From Klenkia terrae (lineage in GTDB: Bacteria > Actinomycetota > Actinomycetes > Mycobacteriales > Geodermatophilaceae), in contig NZ_UEXK01000004.1 in NCBI RefSeq assembly GCF_900491935.1, positions 3,615,166 to 3,653,521 on the forward strand: DNA of 38,356 bases. The letters run 5' to 3'. Position numbers and translations under genes: made by a program. Shown here in pieces: positions 1 through 8,456 of this stretch. The notes beneath the pieces were generated by a model, which was given only the letters and a program-made list of their open reading frames with translations, was not told the DNA's origin and ran no database searches. The stretch's first letter is position 1. The number at the start of each line of letters is the position of its first letter.

Positions 1-2541
1 AAGGACCTCACCGCGCTGGAGCGGGTCGGCGTCCTGCGGCGGGGGGACGGCGGGGGGGTCCCCGGCGGGGGGGGGGGGGGGGGGGCGCCGGGGGGCGCGC
101 GCGGCGGGGGGGGGGCCGCGGGGGAGGGGGGGGGCGCCCCGCGCCCCGGCGGTGCCGCTCCGCGGCCCGGCCCCCGTCCGGCCCCGCGGCCGGGCAACAA
201 CCCCTTCAGCAGTGCGCCGCGTCCCGCCGCGCCCGGCCGCCCCGGCGGTCAGGCCCCCGGCGGCAGCGCGCCCGCGCAGGGTGCCCCGGGCCAGGGCGGT
301 CCCCGTCCGGCCCCCGGTGCCGGTGGGCCCCGTCCGCCGTCGGGCCCCGGTGGCCCGCGTCCGGCCGCCGGTCCCGGTGGACCGCGTCCCAACCCGGGCA
401 TGATGCCGCAGCGTCCCAGCCCGGGCATGATGCCCGGCCGGGCTGCCGGTCGTCCCGGTGCCCCCGGTGGCCGTGGCCGTCCGGGTGCTCCCGGTGCCGG
501 TGGCGGCTTCCGCCCCGGTGGCGGTGGCGGTGCCCCCGGTGGCGGCGGCGCTCCCGCGGGCGGTTTCCGTCCCGGTGGTGGCGGTCGCGGCCGTGGTCGC
601 GGTGGCTCCGGTGCCGGTACCGCGGGTGCCTTCGGGCGTCCCGGTGGTCGCGGACCCGTCCGCGGGCGCAAGAGCAAGAAGCAGCGGCGTCAGGAGTTCG
701 ACTCCATGTCGGCGCCCTCGATGGGTGGCGTCAGCCTGCCCCGCGGCAACGGGCAGACCGTCCGGCTGCCCCGCGGTGCCTCGCTGACCGACCTCGCCGA
801 GCGGATCGACGCGCAGCCGGCCGCGCTGGTGACCGCCCTGTTCCACCTGGGCGAGATGGTCACCGCCACGCAGTCGGTGAACGAGGACACGCTCCAGCTC
901 CTCGGCGCCGAGATCGACTGGGTCATCCAGGTCGTCAGCCCCGAGGACGAGGACCGCGAGCTCCTCGAGACCTTCGACCTCACCTTCGGCGACGAGGAGG
1001 GCGACGAGACCGACTGGGACTGGCGTCCGCCGGTCGTCACGGTCATGGGTCACGTCGACCACGGCAAGACCAAGCTGCTGGACGCCCTCCGCAACACGAA
1101 CGTCGTGGCGAAGGAGGCCGGTGGCATCACCCAGCACATCGGCGCCTACCAGATCGTCACCGAGCTGGACGGCGTCGAGCGGCCGATCACCTTCATCGAC
1201 ACCCCGGGTCACGAGTCGTTCACCGCGATGCGTGCCCGTGGCGCCAAGGTGACCGACATCGTGGTGCTGGTCGTGGCCGCCGACGACGGCGTCATGCCCC
1301 AGACGGTCGAGGCGCTCAACCACGCCCAGGCCGCCCAGGTGCCGATCGTGGTCGCGGTGAACAAGGTGGACAAGGAGGGGGCCAACCCCGCCAAGATCCG
1401 CCAGCAGCTCACCGAGTACGGCCTGGTCGCCGAGGAGTACGGCGGCGAGACGATGTTCGTCGACGTCTCGGCGACGGCGCGCACCGGCCTGGAGGACCTC
1501 GAGGCCGCGGTGCTGCTGACCGCCGATGCGTCGCTGGACCTGCGCGCGAACACCGAGCAGGACCCGCAGGGCGTCGTCATCGAGGGCAAGCTGGACAAGG
1601 GTCGGGGCCCCGTCGCCACGGTCCTGGTCCAGCGCGGCACGCTCCGCGTCGGCGACTCGATCGTGGCCGGCGACGCCTACGGTCGCGTCCGGTCGCTGCT
1701 CGACGAGCACGGCAACAAGCTGAAGGAGGCCCTGCCGGCCCGCCCCGTGCAGGTCGTGGGTCTCACCTCGGTGCCCCGCGCCGGCGACACGTTCCTCGTC
1801 GTCGAGGAGGACCGCACGGCCCGGCAGATCGCCGACCGCCGCCAGGCCCGGATCCGCAACGCGCAGAACGCCTCGGCGCGCAAGCGGATCAGCCTCGAGG
1901 ACCTGGACGCAGCCCTCAAGGAGAGCCGCGAGCTCAACCTGATCATCAAGGGCGACAACTCCGGCACCGTCGAGGCGCTGGAAGAGGCGCTGATGAAGAT
2001 CGAGGTCGACGACGACCTGTCGCTGCGGGTCATCCACCGCGGCGTCGGCGGGATCACCAAGAGCGACATCGACCTGGCGCTGGCCGACGACGTCATCGTC
2101 CTGGGCTTCAACGTCCGGGCCGAGGGCCAGGCCACCGAGCTCGCCAACCGCGAAGGCGTGGACGTCCGGTACTACTCGGTCATCTACCAGGCCATCGAGG
2201 AGATCGAGGCCGCGCTCAAGGGCATGCTCAAGCCGATCTACGAAGAGGTCCAGCTGGGCCGCGCGGAGGTCCGCGAGGTCTTCCGGGTGCCCAAGATCGG
2301 CAACGTCGCGGGTTCGCTGGTGCGCAGCGGCACGATCGTGCGCAACAGCAAGGCCCGGCTCATCCGCGACGGTGCGGTCGTCGCCGACAACCTGTCGGTC
2401 GACTCGCTGCGCCGCTTCAAGGACGACGCGACCGAGGTCCGCGAGGGCTACGAGTGCGGCATCGGGCTGGGGTCGTTCAACGACATCAAGCCCGAGGACG
2501 TCATCGAGACGTTCGAGCTGCGCGAGAAGCCCCGCGCCTGA
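1..2541 (+). CDS. infB: translation initiation factor IF-2, 5'-truncated
   Basis: IF-2 is the GTPase that places initiator tRNA on the 30S subunit and promotes 50S joining. The frame is open from base 1, so the gene enters from outside the window (846 residues remain). Residues 1 to about 220 are a Gly/Pro/Arg-rich low-complexity arm typical of high-GC actinobacterial IF-2. An IF2_N-like domain follows (about 250-330), then the G domain: G1 GHVDHGKT at residues 350-357, G3 DTPGHE from 400, G4 NKVD from 454. Domains II-IV run to the C-terminal ELREKPRA. The usual N-terminal KVRVHELAKEL-type helix is not present in the visible part. Bases 42-140 are almost pure G/C with a 19-G run, so residues 14-47 are untrustworthy. 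A strong hairpin follows the stop. The DUF503-rbfA neighbourhood is the conserved one. Confidence 0.96.
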   Translation, partial: KDLTALERVGVLRRGDGGGVPGGGGGGGAPGGARGGGGAAGEGGGAPRPGGAAPRPGPRPAPRPGNNPFSSAPRPAAPGRPGGQAPGGSAPAQGAPGQGGPRPAPGAGGPRPPSGPGGPRPAAGPGGPRPNPGMMPQRPSPGMMPGRAAGRPGAPGGRGRPGAPGAGGGFRPGGGGGAPGGGGAPAGGFRPGGGGRGRGRGGSGAGTAGAFGRPGGRGPVRGRKSKKQRRQEFDSMSAPSMGGVSLPRGNGQTVRLPRGASLTDLAERIDAQPAALVTALFHLGEMVTATQSVNEDTLQLLGAEIDWVIQVVSPEDEDRELLETFDLTFGDEEGDETDWDWRPPVVTVMGHVDHGKTKLLDALRNTNVVAKEAGGITQHIGAYQIVTELDGVERPITFIDTPGHESFTAMRARGAKVTDIVVLVVAADDGVMPQTVEALNHAQAAQVPIVVAVNKVDKEGANPAKIRQQLTEYGLVAEEYGGETMFVDVSATARTGLEDLEAAVLLTADASLDLRANTEQDPQGVVIEGKLDKGRGPVATVLVQRGTLRVGDSIVAGDAYGRVRSLLDEHGNKLKEALPARPVQVVGLTSVPRAGDTFLVVEEDRTARQIADRRQARIRNAQNASARKRISLEDLDAALKESRELNLIIKGDNSGTVEALEEALMKIEVDDDLSLRVIHRGVGGITKSDIDLALADDVIVLGFNVRAEGQATELANREGVDVRYYSVIYQAIEEIEAALKGMLKPIYEEVQLGRAEVREVFRVPKIGNVAGSLVRSGTIVRNSKARLIRDGAVVADNLSVDSLRRFKDDATEVREGYECGIGLGSFNDIKPEDVIETFELREKPRA
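42..140. other. poly-G low-complexity block near the window start
   Basis: About 100 bases with almost no A or T and repeated G runs, the longest 19 G (67-85). It lies inside infB, whose real low-complexity arm resumes smoothly after about base 140. A sequencing or assembly artefact at a contig end is likely, although the reading frame is not broken. Confidence 0.7.
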
Positions 2542-2546
2542 CGGAC

Positions 2547-2578
2547 GGGACCCCGCTGCCCCCGGGCAGCGGGGTCCC
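2547..2578 (+). terminator. GC-rich hairpin after infB
   Basis: A perfect 14-bp stem (2547-2560 with 2565-2578) closes on a 4-nt loop six bases after the infB stop. There is no U-run, as is common for actinobacterial terminators. It could be a partial terminator or an mRNA 3' stabiliser, because the next gene starts only 26 nt later on the same strand. Confidence 0.65.
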
Positions 2579-2604
2579 TCCCGCACGTCCACCGGGAGGT
2601 CTGG

Positions 2605-2901
2605 TTGTTCACCGGTTCGCTGACCGCTGACCTGCTGCTCGGTGACGTGCACTCGCTGAAGGGCAAGCGCGCCGTGGTGAAACCGATCGTGGCCGAGCTG
2701 CGGCGCCGCTTCGCCGTCGCGGCGGCGGAGGTCGGCGACCAGGACCTGCACCGTCGCGTGCAGGTCGGGGTCGCCACCGTGGCCGGCGAGGCCGGGCAGG
2801 TGACCGACGTCCTGGACGCGTGCGAACGGATGCTGGCCGAACGGCCCGAGGTGACCCTGCTGGCCACCCACCGACAACTGATCAGCGACACCGATTCCTG
2901 A
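2605..2901 (+). CDS. ylxP: DUF503 (YlxP-like) protein
   Basis: Small 98-residue protein of the DUF503 family, whose genes normally lie between infB and rbfA, as here. The molecular role is not established; the context suggests a link to ribosome maturation. The sequence begins MFTGSLTADLLLGDVHSLKGKR, with the characteristic 'HSLKxKR' segment, and ends with a short helix and RQLISDTDS. The start is TTG at 2605, chosen because a clear Shine-Dalgarno gggagg (2594-2599) lies five bases upstream and the family N-terminus begins there. The length matches the family. rbfA starts 12 nt after the stop, so the two are probably co-transcribed. Confidence 0.88.
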   Translation: MFTGSLTADLLLGDVHSLKGKRAVVKPIVAELRRRFAVAAAEVGDQDLHRRVQVGVATVAGEAGQVTDVLDACERMLAERPEVTLLATHRQLISDTDS

Positions 2902-2913
2902 GAGGTCCTCGCT

Positions 2914-3453
2914 ATGGCCGACGCGGCCCGTGCACGGAAGCTGGCGGTGCGCATCCGCCAGATCGTCTCCGCCACGATCGAGATGCAGATCAAGGACCCC
3001 CGGCTGGGGATGGTCACCATCACCGACTCGCGGGTGACCAGCGACCTGCGCGAGGCCACGCTGTTCTACACCGTGTACGGCGACGCCGAGGCCGTCGCCG
3101 ACTCCGCGGCGGCGCTGGCCAGCGCGACGGGGGTGCTGCGCTCTACGGTCGGCAAGCAGACCGGCATCAAGTTCGTCCCCACGCTGGAGTTCATCGCCGA
3201 CGTCGTCCCGGACACCGCCCGCGAGCTCGAGGAGGCCCTCGAGCGGGCCCGCCGGGCCGACGAGGAGCTGGCCCGGGCCCGGGAGGGTGCCGCCTACGCC
3301 GGCGACGCCGACCCTTACCGCAAGCCCGCCCTCGACGACGAGGACGAGGACGGCACCGAGGGCACCACCGACGACGTCACCGACGGCACCGCCGACGGCG
3401 GCGTCCCGGCCGACGACGAGCTCGACACCCACCGGCAGAGGAGCACCCCGTGA
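2914..3453 (+). CDS. rbfA: 30S ribosome-binding factor A
   Basis: RbfA binds free 30S particles and helps mature the 16S 5' end (helix 1 region). Residues 1 to about 115 form the KH-type RbfA domain, with the family segments [15 protein letters not shown], [20 protein letters not shown] and [18 protein letters not shown]. The remaining about 60 residues are an Asp/Glu/Gly-rich tail, a common actinobacterial extension. ATG start 12 nt after DUF503. The stop overlaps the GTG start of the next small ORF (GTGA), which suggests translational coupling. Confidence 0.95.
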   Translation: MADAARARKLAVRIRQIVSATIEMQIKDPRLGMVTITDSRVTSDLREATLFYTVYGDAEAVADSAAALASATGVLRSTVGKQTGIKFVPTLEFIADVVPDTARELEEALERARRADEELARAREGAAYAGDADPYRKPALDDEDEDGTEGTTDDVTDGTADGGVPADDELDTHRQRSTP

Positions 3454-3728
3454 CCGAGGCGGTCGACCCCGACCCGAACACCCCGCAGGAGGACCAGCCG
3501 GGCTCGACCCTGGGTGGTCGGACCGTGCCGGGGGACCGGCGCGACCCCACCGCGGGCGGTCGGGACGGCGAGGCCGGCTCCGCCGACCCGGCCACCGACC
3601 CCAACGCGGCCTCCATCGCCGCCGACGAGCCCACCGACGGCGGCCCGCCCATCCCGGTCGCCGGCGGCTCGCCCGGCGAGGAGCCCGACGAGGTCCCGCA
3701 CGCCTCGTCCGGCCCGACCGACAGCTGA
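3450..3728 (+). CDS. small acidic, probably disordered protein between rbfA and nrnA
   Basis: A 92-residue ORF with GTG start overlapping the rbfA stop (GTGA), ending six bases before the predicted DHH phosphoesterase start. I do not recognise a family. It is made almost wholly of Asp, Glu, Gly, Pro, Ala, Ser and Thr, with no predicted helix, membrane segment or cysteine, so it is probably disordered. Coding is supported by codon use: apart from the stop, only three codons (all GGT) end in A or T. Possibilities are an independent small protein coupled to rbfA, or a lineage-specific linker once attached to RbfA, whose own tail has similar composition. Confidence 0.6.
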   Translation: MTEAVDPDPNTPQEDQPGSTLGGRTVPGDRRDPTAGGRDGEAGSADPATDPNAASIAADEPTDGGPPIPVAGGSPGEEPDEVPHASSGPTDS

Positions 3729-3733
3729 TCCCG

Positions 3734-4765
3734 GTGGCCCCCGAGGGTGCCCTGGGTGCCGCGGTCGCCCTGCTGTCCCGGGCCGCCGACGACGGCTCGG
3801 TCGTCGTCCTGTCGGCGCACGTGCAGCCCGACGCCGACGCCCTGGGCAGCACGCTGGCGCTGGCCGAGGGGCTGCGCCGGCGCGGCGCCCGGGTCACCGC
3901 GACCTTCCCCGGGCCGTTCGTGCTGCCCGCCTCGCTGGGGTGGCTGCCCGGCGCCGACCGCCTGGTGCCCGCCGACGCGCTGCCCGCCGCCCCCGACCTC
4001 GTGGTCGGGCTGGACGCCGCCGACCTCCGCCGGCTCGGCGAGGTCGGACCGGTGCTGGCCGCGGCCCCGCAGTCCCTCGTCGTGGACCACCACGCGTCCA
4101 ACCCCGGCTTCGGCGCGGTCCGGCTGATCGACGCCGACGCCGCGGCCACCGTCGTCCTGGTCGCGGACCTGCTCGACGGCCTCGGCGTCGACCTGGACGT
4201 CGACCTCGCCACCTGCCTGTACGCGGGGCTGGCGGCCGACACCGGGTCCTTCCGCTTCGGCAACACCTCCCCGGGTACGCACGCCCTGGCCGGCCGGTTG
4301 CTGGGCACCGGGATCGACCACGCCCGGATCAGCCAGCGGTTGTTCGACACCGCGCCCTTCGGCTGGCTGGCGCTGCTGTCGCTGGCGGCCGGCCGGGCCG
4401 CGCTGGAGACCGGCACCGGCGCCGGCCTGGTGTGGACCTGGGCGACCGCTGCCGAGGCCGCCGGGCACGGGTTGGCCGCCGACCACCTGGAGGCCCTGGT
4501 CGACGTGGTGCGCTCGGCGCAGGAGGCCGACGTGGCCTGCGTGCTCAAGGGCGACGACGACGGCAGCTGGAACGTCTCGCTGCGCTCCCGGGGCGGCACC
4601 GACGTGTCCGCGATCGCGCAGGCGCTCGGCGGCGGCGGCCACCGGATGGCCGCCGGCTTCACCTCCCACGTCGGCCGCGAGGAGACGATGGCCGCCATTC
4701 GGGGACACCTGATGTCGGCCTCCGGCCTCCACCCGCGGCCAGGGGCCGTCCCCGACCGGGCATGA
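3734..4765 (+). CDS. nrnA: DHH/DHHA1 phosphoesterase, NrnA/CnpB type
   Basis: Cytoplasmic metal-dependent phosphoesterase. Characterised relatives degrade nanoRNA, dephosphorylate pAp and hydrolyse c-di-AMP or pApA; M. tuberculosis CnpB is the rbfA-linked equivalent. Visible metal-site motifs are AHVQPDADALGS, VVGLDAADLRR, VVDHHASNPGF (the DHH motif) and AADTGSFRFGNTSP. The C-terminal DHHA1 domain carries GGGGHRMAAGF. At 343 residues it is full length. GTG at 3734 is preferred because homologues start close to this hydrophobic helix, but no clear Shine-Dalgarno is seen and an upstream start is possible. The stop overlaps the MATE start (ATGA). The exact substrate cannot be read from sequence. 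Confidence 0.9.
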   Translation: MAPEGALGAAVALLSRAADDGSVVVLSAHVQPDADALGSTLALAEGLRRRGARVTATFPGPFVLPASLGWLPGADRLVPADALPAAPDLVVGLDAADLRRLGEVGPVLAAAPQSLVVDHHASNPGFGAVRLIDADAAATVVLVADLLDGLGVDLDVDLATCLYAGLAADTGSFRFGNTSPGTHALAGRLLGTGIDHARISQRLFDTAPFGWLALLSLAAGRAALETGTGAGLVWTWATAAEAAGHGLAADHLEALVDVVRSAQEADVACVLKGDDDGSWNVSLRSRGGTDVSAIAQALGGGGHRMAAGFTSHVGREETMAAIRGHLMSASGLHPRPGAVPDRA

Positions 4766-6093
4766 GCCGGCTCGGACGACCCGGTCGGGAGCCCTCCGGG
4801 CCCCGCGACCGGTCCGTCCCCGCCCTGGCGCTGCCGGCGCTGGTCGTCCTGGCGGCCGAGCCGCTGTACCTGCTGGTCGACACCGCGGTCATCGGCCACC
4901 TGGGCACCGTCCAGCTGGGCGGGCTGGCCGTGGGCGGTGGGCTGCTCGCCCCGGTCGTCGGGCTGCTGAACTTTCTGGCCTACGGGACGACGGCCCGCGC
5001 GGCCCGGCGGGCGGGCGCCGGGGACCGGGCGGGCGCCGTCGCCGAGGGCGTGCAGGCCACCTGGCTGGCCCTGGGCCTCGGCCTGCTGGGCGTCCTGGGC
5101 TTCCAGCTCGCCGCCGGACCGCTCACCCGGCTGCTCGCCGGCGGGGCGGGACCCGTGGCGTCGGCGGCCGAGGGGTGGCTGCGGATCGCCGTCCTCGGCC
5201 TGCCCATGCTGCTGGTCGCCCTGGCCGGCAACGGTTGGCTGCGCGGGGTCGCCGAGCTGCGCCGCCCGGTCCGGTTCGTCGTGGCCGGGAGCCTGGTGAG
5301 CCTGGCGCTCAACCCCCTGCTGGTCTACCCCGCCGGGCTGGGGCTGGAGGGTTCGGCGGTGGCCAACGTCGCCGGCCAGACCGTGTCCGCCGTCCTTTTC
5401 CTGGCCACCCTGCGCCGCGAGGGCGTCCCGCTGCGGCCCCGGCTGCCGGCGGTCCTCGCCCAGCTGACGATCGGCCGCGACCTGCTGCTGCGCGCCGCCG
5501 TCCTGCAGGGCGCCTTCGCGGTGGCCGCCGCCGTGGTGGCCCGGTCGAGCACCGCGGAGCTCGGCGCCCACCAGATCGCGCTGCAGCTGTGGCTCTTCCT
5601 GGCCCTGGTCCTGGACGCCTACGCGATCGCCGCGCAGACCCTCGTGGGCCAGGCGCTGGGTGCCGGCCGGGTGGACGAGGCCCGCGGCGCTGCCCTGCGG
5701 GTCGCCCGGTGGGGGCTGGGCACCGGGGTGGTCGTGGCGGCGGCCCTGCTGCTGGCCCGTCCGGTGGTGGTCCCGCTGTTCACCGACGACCCGGCCGTGC
5801 TGGCCCAGGCCGCGGTCGTCTGGTGGTTCCTGGCCCTGATGCAGCCGGTGGCCGGTGTGGTGTTCGCGCTGGACGGCGTCCTCATGGGCGCCGGCGACGT
5901 GGCCTACCTGCGAACGGTGACCATCGGCTCCTCGCTGGTCGGCTTCGTCCCGCTGTCGCTGCTGTCGGTCCCGCTGGGCTGGGGGCTGCCCGGGGTGTGG
6001 AGCGGGCTGACCCTGTTCGTCGCGCTCCGGCTGGTGGCGGTGGTGGCCCGGGTGTCCGGCCACCGGTGGACCTCTGCGACGGTGGTCCGGTGA
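4762..6093 (+). CDS. dinF: MATE-family efflux transporter (DinF-like)
   Basis: Multidrug and toxic-compound extrusion transporter of the DinF branch, a cation-coupled exporter in the cytoplasmic membrane. The 443 residues contain about a dozen hydrophobic segments in the family's two-bundle layout. The N-terminal MATE signature region PLYLLVDTAVIGHLGTVQLGG is clear, and a second-half equivalent lies around LDGVLMGAGDVAYLR. The substrate is unknown. Start ATG overlaps the stop of the phosphoesterase (ATGA), and its own stop overlaps the truB start (GTGA), so it sits inside a translationally coupled set. A dinF-like gene next to rbfA and the DHH gene is also seen in mycobacteria. No link to SOS regulation is visible here. 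Confidence 0.9.
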   Translation: MSRLGRPGREPSGPRDRSVPALALPALVVLAAEPLYLLVDTAVIGHLGTVQLGGLAVGGGLLAPVVGLLNFLAYGTTARAARRAGAGDRAGAVAEGVQATWLALGLGLLGVLGFQLAAGPLTRLLAGGAGPVASAAEGWLRIAVLGLPMLLVALAGNGWLRGVAELRRPVRFVVAGSLVSLALNPLLVYPAGLGLEGSAVANVAGQTVSAVLFLATLRREGVPLRPRLPAVLAQLTIGRDLLLRAAVLQGAFAVAAAVVARSSTAELGAHQIALQLWLFLALVLDAYAIAAQTLVGQALGAGRVDEARGAALRVARWGLGTGVVVAAALLLARPVVVPLFTDDPAVLAQAAVVWWFLALMQPVAGVVFALDGVLMGAGDVAYLRTVTIGSSLVGFVPLSLLSVPLGWGLPGVWSGLTLFVALRLVAVVARVSGHRWTSATVVR

Positions 6094-7004
6094 GCCCGAG
6101 GAAGCCCGACGCCGACGTCCCGCCCGGCCTGCTGGTCGTGGACAAGCAACCGGGGATGACCTCCCACGACGTGGTGGCGATCGCCCGGCGGGTGCTCTCG
6201 GTGCGCAAGGTGGGCCACGCCGGGACGCTGGACCCGATGGCCACCGGCGTCCTCGTGCTGGGCGTCGGCACCGCGACCCGGCTGCTGGGGTACCTGTCGG
6301 GGAACGACAAGAGCTACGCGGCCACCGTCCGGTTCGGCCAGACCACGGTCACCGATGACCGGGAGGGCGAGGTGCTCGAGACCACCTCCGCCGCGCACCT
6401 CGCCGACGACGACGTCCGCGCGGCGCTGGCCGCCCAGACCGGGCCCCTGCAGCAGGTGCCGTCCTCGGTCAGCGCGGTGAAGGTCGACGGCGTGCGCTCC
6501 TACGACCGGGTGCGGGCCGGCGAGGAGTTCGAGCTGGCCGCCCGCTCGGTCACCGTGCACGCCCTCGCCGTGCACGGGATCCGCCGTCCGACCGCGGACC
6601 TGGTCGACGTGGACGTCGACGTCACCTGCTCCACCGGCACCTACATCCGGGCCATCGCCCGGGACGCCGGGGCCGCCCTGGGCGTGGGCGGCCACCTCAC
6701 GGCGCTGCGGCGCCCCCGGTCGGGTCCCCTCGACGAGGCGGTGGCCCGGCCGGTCGAGGAGGCCGCCGCGGCGCTGCTGGCCGGCGGCGGTACCGGGTTC
6801 GTGCCGCTGACCACCGCCGCGACCGCGGTCTTCCCCGAGCGCCGGGTGACCGCCGCGGAGGCGGTGGACCTCGGCCACGGCAAGCGGGTCGCGGCGACCG
6901 GGGCGCCCGGCCTGCACGCGGCCGTCGACCCCGACGGGCGGCTGGTCGCCCTCGTCGAGGACGCCGGGACGACGGCCCGGGTCGGGGTCGGCTTCCCCGC
7001 CTGA
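6090..7004 (+). CDS. truB: tRNA pseudouridine(55) synthase
   Basis: TruB makes pseudouridine 55 in the T-loop of nearly all tRNAs. Landmarks are LLVVDKQPGMTSHDVV near the N-terminus, the catalytic motif VGHAGTLDPMATGVL with the nucleophile Asp48, the KSYAATVRFG strand, and VTCSTGTYIRAIARDAG. The C-terminal part (VTAAEAVDLGHGKRV) is the small PUA-like domain found in actinobacterial TruB. The product is 304 residues. GTG at 6090 is chosen because it overlaps the MATE stop as GTGA and gives the normal N-terminus. Its placement downstream of infB-rbfA and upstream of ribF-rpsO follows the conserved bacterial order, although three genes intervene before ribF. Confidence 0.96.
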   Translation: MSPRKPDADVPPGLLVVDKQPGMTSHDVVAIARRVLSVRKVGHAGTLDPMATGVLVLGVGTATRLLGYLSGNDKSYAATVRFGQTTVTDDREGEVLETTSAAHLADDDVRAALAAQTGPLQQVPSSVSAVKVDGVRSYDRVRAGEEFELAARSVTVHALAVHGIRRPTADLVDVDVDVTCSTGTYIRAIARDAGAALGVGGHLTALRRPRSGPLDEAVARPVEEAAAALLAGGGTGFVPLTTAATAVFPERRVTAAEAVDLGHGKRVAATGAPGLHAAVDPDGRLVALVEDAGTTARVGVGFPA

Positions 7005-7044
7005 ACGGGCTGCGGACCCCCGGGGGCTGGGGCAGGCTGGAGGC

Positions 7045-7362
7045 ATGAGCGTCGTGAAGATCAACGTGCTGACCGTGCCGGCCGAGGCCCGCGAGCGGTT
7101 GGAGGACCGCTTCAGCAACCGGGCCGGGGCCGTGGAGGCCTCCGACGGGTTCGAGTGGTTCGAGCTGCTCCGCCCGGTGGAGGGCACCGACTCCTACCTC
7201 GTCTACACCCGCTGGCGCAGCGAGGCCGACTTCGAGGCGTGGCAGAACGGGCAGGACTTCGCCCGGGGCCACTCCGGCGGCGGGTCGGGGATGGCCCCGG
7301 CCGCCACCGGGTCCAGCGTGTGGTCCTTCGAGGTGGTCACCCAGGCGTCGCCGAAGGCATGA
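7045..7362 (+). CDS. MhuD-like haem-degrading monooxygenase (ABM fold)
   Basis: A 105-residue ferredoxin-like ABM-fold protein closely resembling mycobacterial MhuD, the non-canonical haem oxygenase that opens haem and releases iron. The N-terminus MSVVKIN and the segment FELLRPVEG...YLVYTRW align with MhuD. The three residues that matter in MhuD are present: Asn7, Trp66 and the haem-ligating His, here His76 (one residue later than His75 of MhuD). IsdG/IsdI-type enzymes use the same triad, so the exact product type (mycobilin or staphylobilin) is open. A CAGGCT hexamer lies six bases before the ATG and a weak ggagg is also there. Its 3' end overlaps the convergent hydrolase by 26 bases. Confidence 0.82.
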   Translation: MSVVKINVLTVPAEARERLEDRFSNRAGAVEASDGFEWFELLRPVEGTDSYLVYTRWRSEADFEAWQNGQDFARGHSGGGSGMAPAATGSSVWSFEVVTQASPKA

Positions 7363-8329
7363 CGGCCCGTTCGACGTCCCGTTCGACGTCCCGGACCGTG
7401 GTCGCCCCCCGGACGGCGGCCGCCCAGCGCTCCTCCCGCCCGGCGGGGGTGAGCACCTGGTCGGCCGTCGTGGCCACGAAGTCGGCGACGACGGCGGCGA
7501 ACCGGGCCGGGTCGTCGACCTGCGGGAAGTGCCCGGCCCCGGCGAAGACCTCCAGCCGGCTGCCGGGCAGCTGAGCGTGCAGGTCGTGGGCGTGCCGCAC
7601 CGGGATGACGGTGTCCGAGCCGCCCCAGACCAGCAGGAGCGGGAGGGCCTCGGCGAGGTAGAGGCGGTCGGCGGCGCTCACCCGCTGGCCCCCGGCGTCC
7701 AGGACGGCGCGGGCGGTGTGCACGAAGGCCGCGCGGGAGTCCGCGTCGGCGAGCGTGTCCAGCCCGGTGACCACCTGGGTGGTGCCCGGCGGGGTGAAGC
7801 GCTGCAGCGGGCCCAGCACCTGCCGGCCCGCCGCGCGGGTCCAGCGGTTGAACACCGCGGGCAGCACCCACTCCGCGCCCGGCAGGGTCACGGCGCGGAG
7901 GGCGGGGGAGACGTCGCGGCCCAGGCCGCCGGAGTCCACCAGCACCAGCCGCTCGACCAGGGCGGGGAACTGGTGGGCGAACTGCAGGGCGATGCCCCCG
8001 CCCAGGCTGTGCCCCACCACGGTGGCGGCCTCGGCGCCCAGCACGGTGAGCAGGTCGCGCGCCTGGGTGGCGAACGAGCCCAGGCTGTAGTCCCCGGCCG
8101 GCTTCTCCGACTGCCCGTGGCCCAGCAGGTCCGGGGCGACCACCCGGTGCGTGCGGGCCAGCTCGCCCAGCGCGGGACCGAAGCTGGCCCCGGACCCGAG
8201 CAGGCCGTGCACCAGCAGGAGCACGGGGCCGTCCACGCCGCCGATCCGGGCGTGCAGGTCGTGCCCGTGCAGGCGGACCCGGATCCGCCGCACGCGGGTC
8301 GACGTCCATGGTGTGTCCGCGGGTGACAT
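7337..8329 (-). CDS. alpha/beta hydrolase
   Basis: Soluble alpha/beta-fold hydrolase of 330 residues. The oxyanion-hole HG is at 41-42 (LLLVHGLLGSGASF), the nucleophile elbow GHSLGG at 106-111 (Ser108), the acid Asp239 in VWGGSDTVIP, and the catalytic His267 in GAGHFPQVDDP. A complete Ser-Asp-His triad supports an active enzyme; the substrate (ester, lactone, epoxide-type) cannot be assigned. The C-terminus contains RDVERDVERAV, generated by a 12-bp tandem duplication at 7367-7390. The 3' end overlaps the convergent haem oxygenase-like gene by 26 bp. ATG at 8329 follows a minus-strand TAGGCT hexamer by six bases, which fits a leaderless transcript. Confidence 0.88.
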   Translation of the reverse strand: MSPADTPWTSTRVRRIRVRLHGHDLHARIGGVDGPVLLLVHGLLGSGASFGPALGELARTHRVVAPDLLGHGQSEKPAGDYSLGSFATQARDLLTVLGAEAATVVGHSLGGGIALQFAHQFPALVERLVLVDSGGLGRDVSPALRAVTLPGAEWVLPAVFNRWTRAAGRQVLGPLQRFTPPGTTQVVTGLDTLADADSRAAFVHTARAVLDAGGQRVSAADRLYLAEALPLLLVWGGSDTVIPVRHAHDLHAQLPGSRLEVFAGAGHFPQVDDPARFAAVVADFVATTADQVLTPAGREERWAAAVRGATTVRDVERDVERAVMPSATPG

Positions 8330-8335
8330 GCACCG

Positions 8336-8341
8336 AGCCTA
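8336..8341 (-). promoter_or_regulatory. -10-like TAGGCT, alpha/beta hydrolase
   Basis: On the minus strand TAGGCT is separated from the ATG by only six bases (cggtgc). This places the likely transcription start at or beside the start codon. No good -35 is visible. Confidence 0.5.
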
Positions 8342-8401
8342 GGACGCCGGGCAGCCCGGCAGTGCAGCTCCGCCGTCGCGGCCGGGCCGGGGGACCGGGG
8401 C

Positions 8402-8407
8402 TAGTCT
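8402..8407 (+). promoter_or_regulatory. -10-like TAGTCT upstream of ilvE
   Basis: TAGTCT fits the actinobacterial TANNNT -10 pattern and lies 49 bases before the ilvE ATG. The predicted leader would begin near base 8414, at the edge of the 18-bp palindrome listed next. Confidence 0.4.
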
Positions 8408-8413
8408 CGGGTC

Positions 8414-8431
8414 GCCGGGCACGTGCCCGGC
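8414..8431 (+). promoter_or_regulatory. 18-bp perfect palindrome in the ilvE leader
   Basis: gccgggcac/gtgcccggc is a perfect 18-bp palindrome starting just after the likely ilvE promoter hexamer. It could be a regulator operator or the stem of a short leader hairpin. No following ribosomal or leader-peptide attenuation architecture was seen. Confidence 0.4.
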
Positions 8432-8456
8432 GTCGTCCCGATCCGAAGTGGGAGCC

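Noticed and set aside
7367-7390. 12-bp tandem duplication (gttcgacgtccc unit)
   Set aside because: It is in frame in the hydrolase C-terminus, adding four residues outside the catalytic core; an ordinary micro-duplication.
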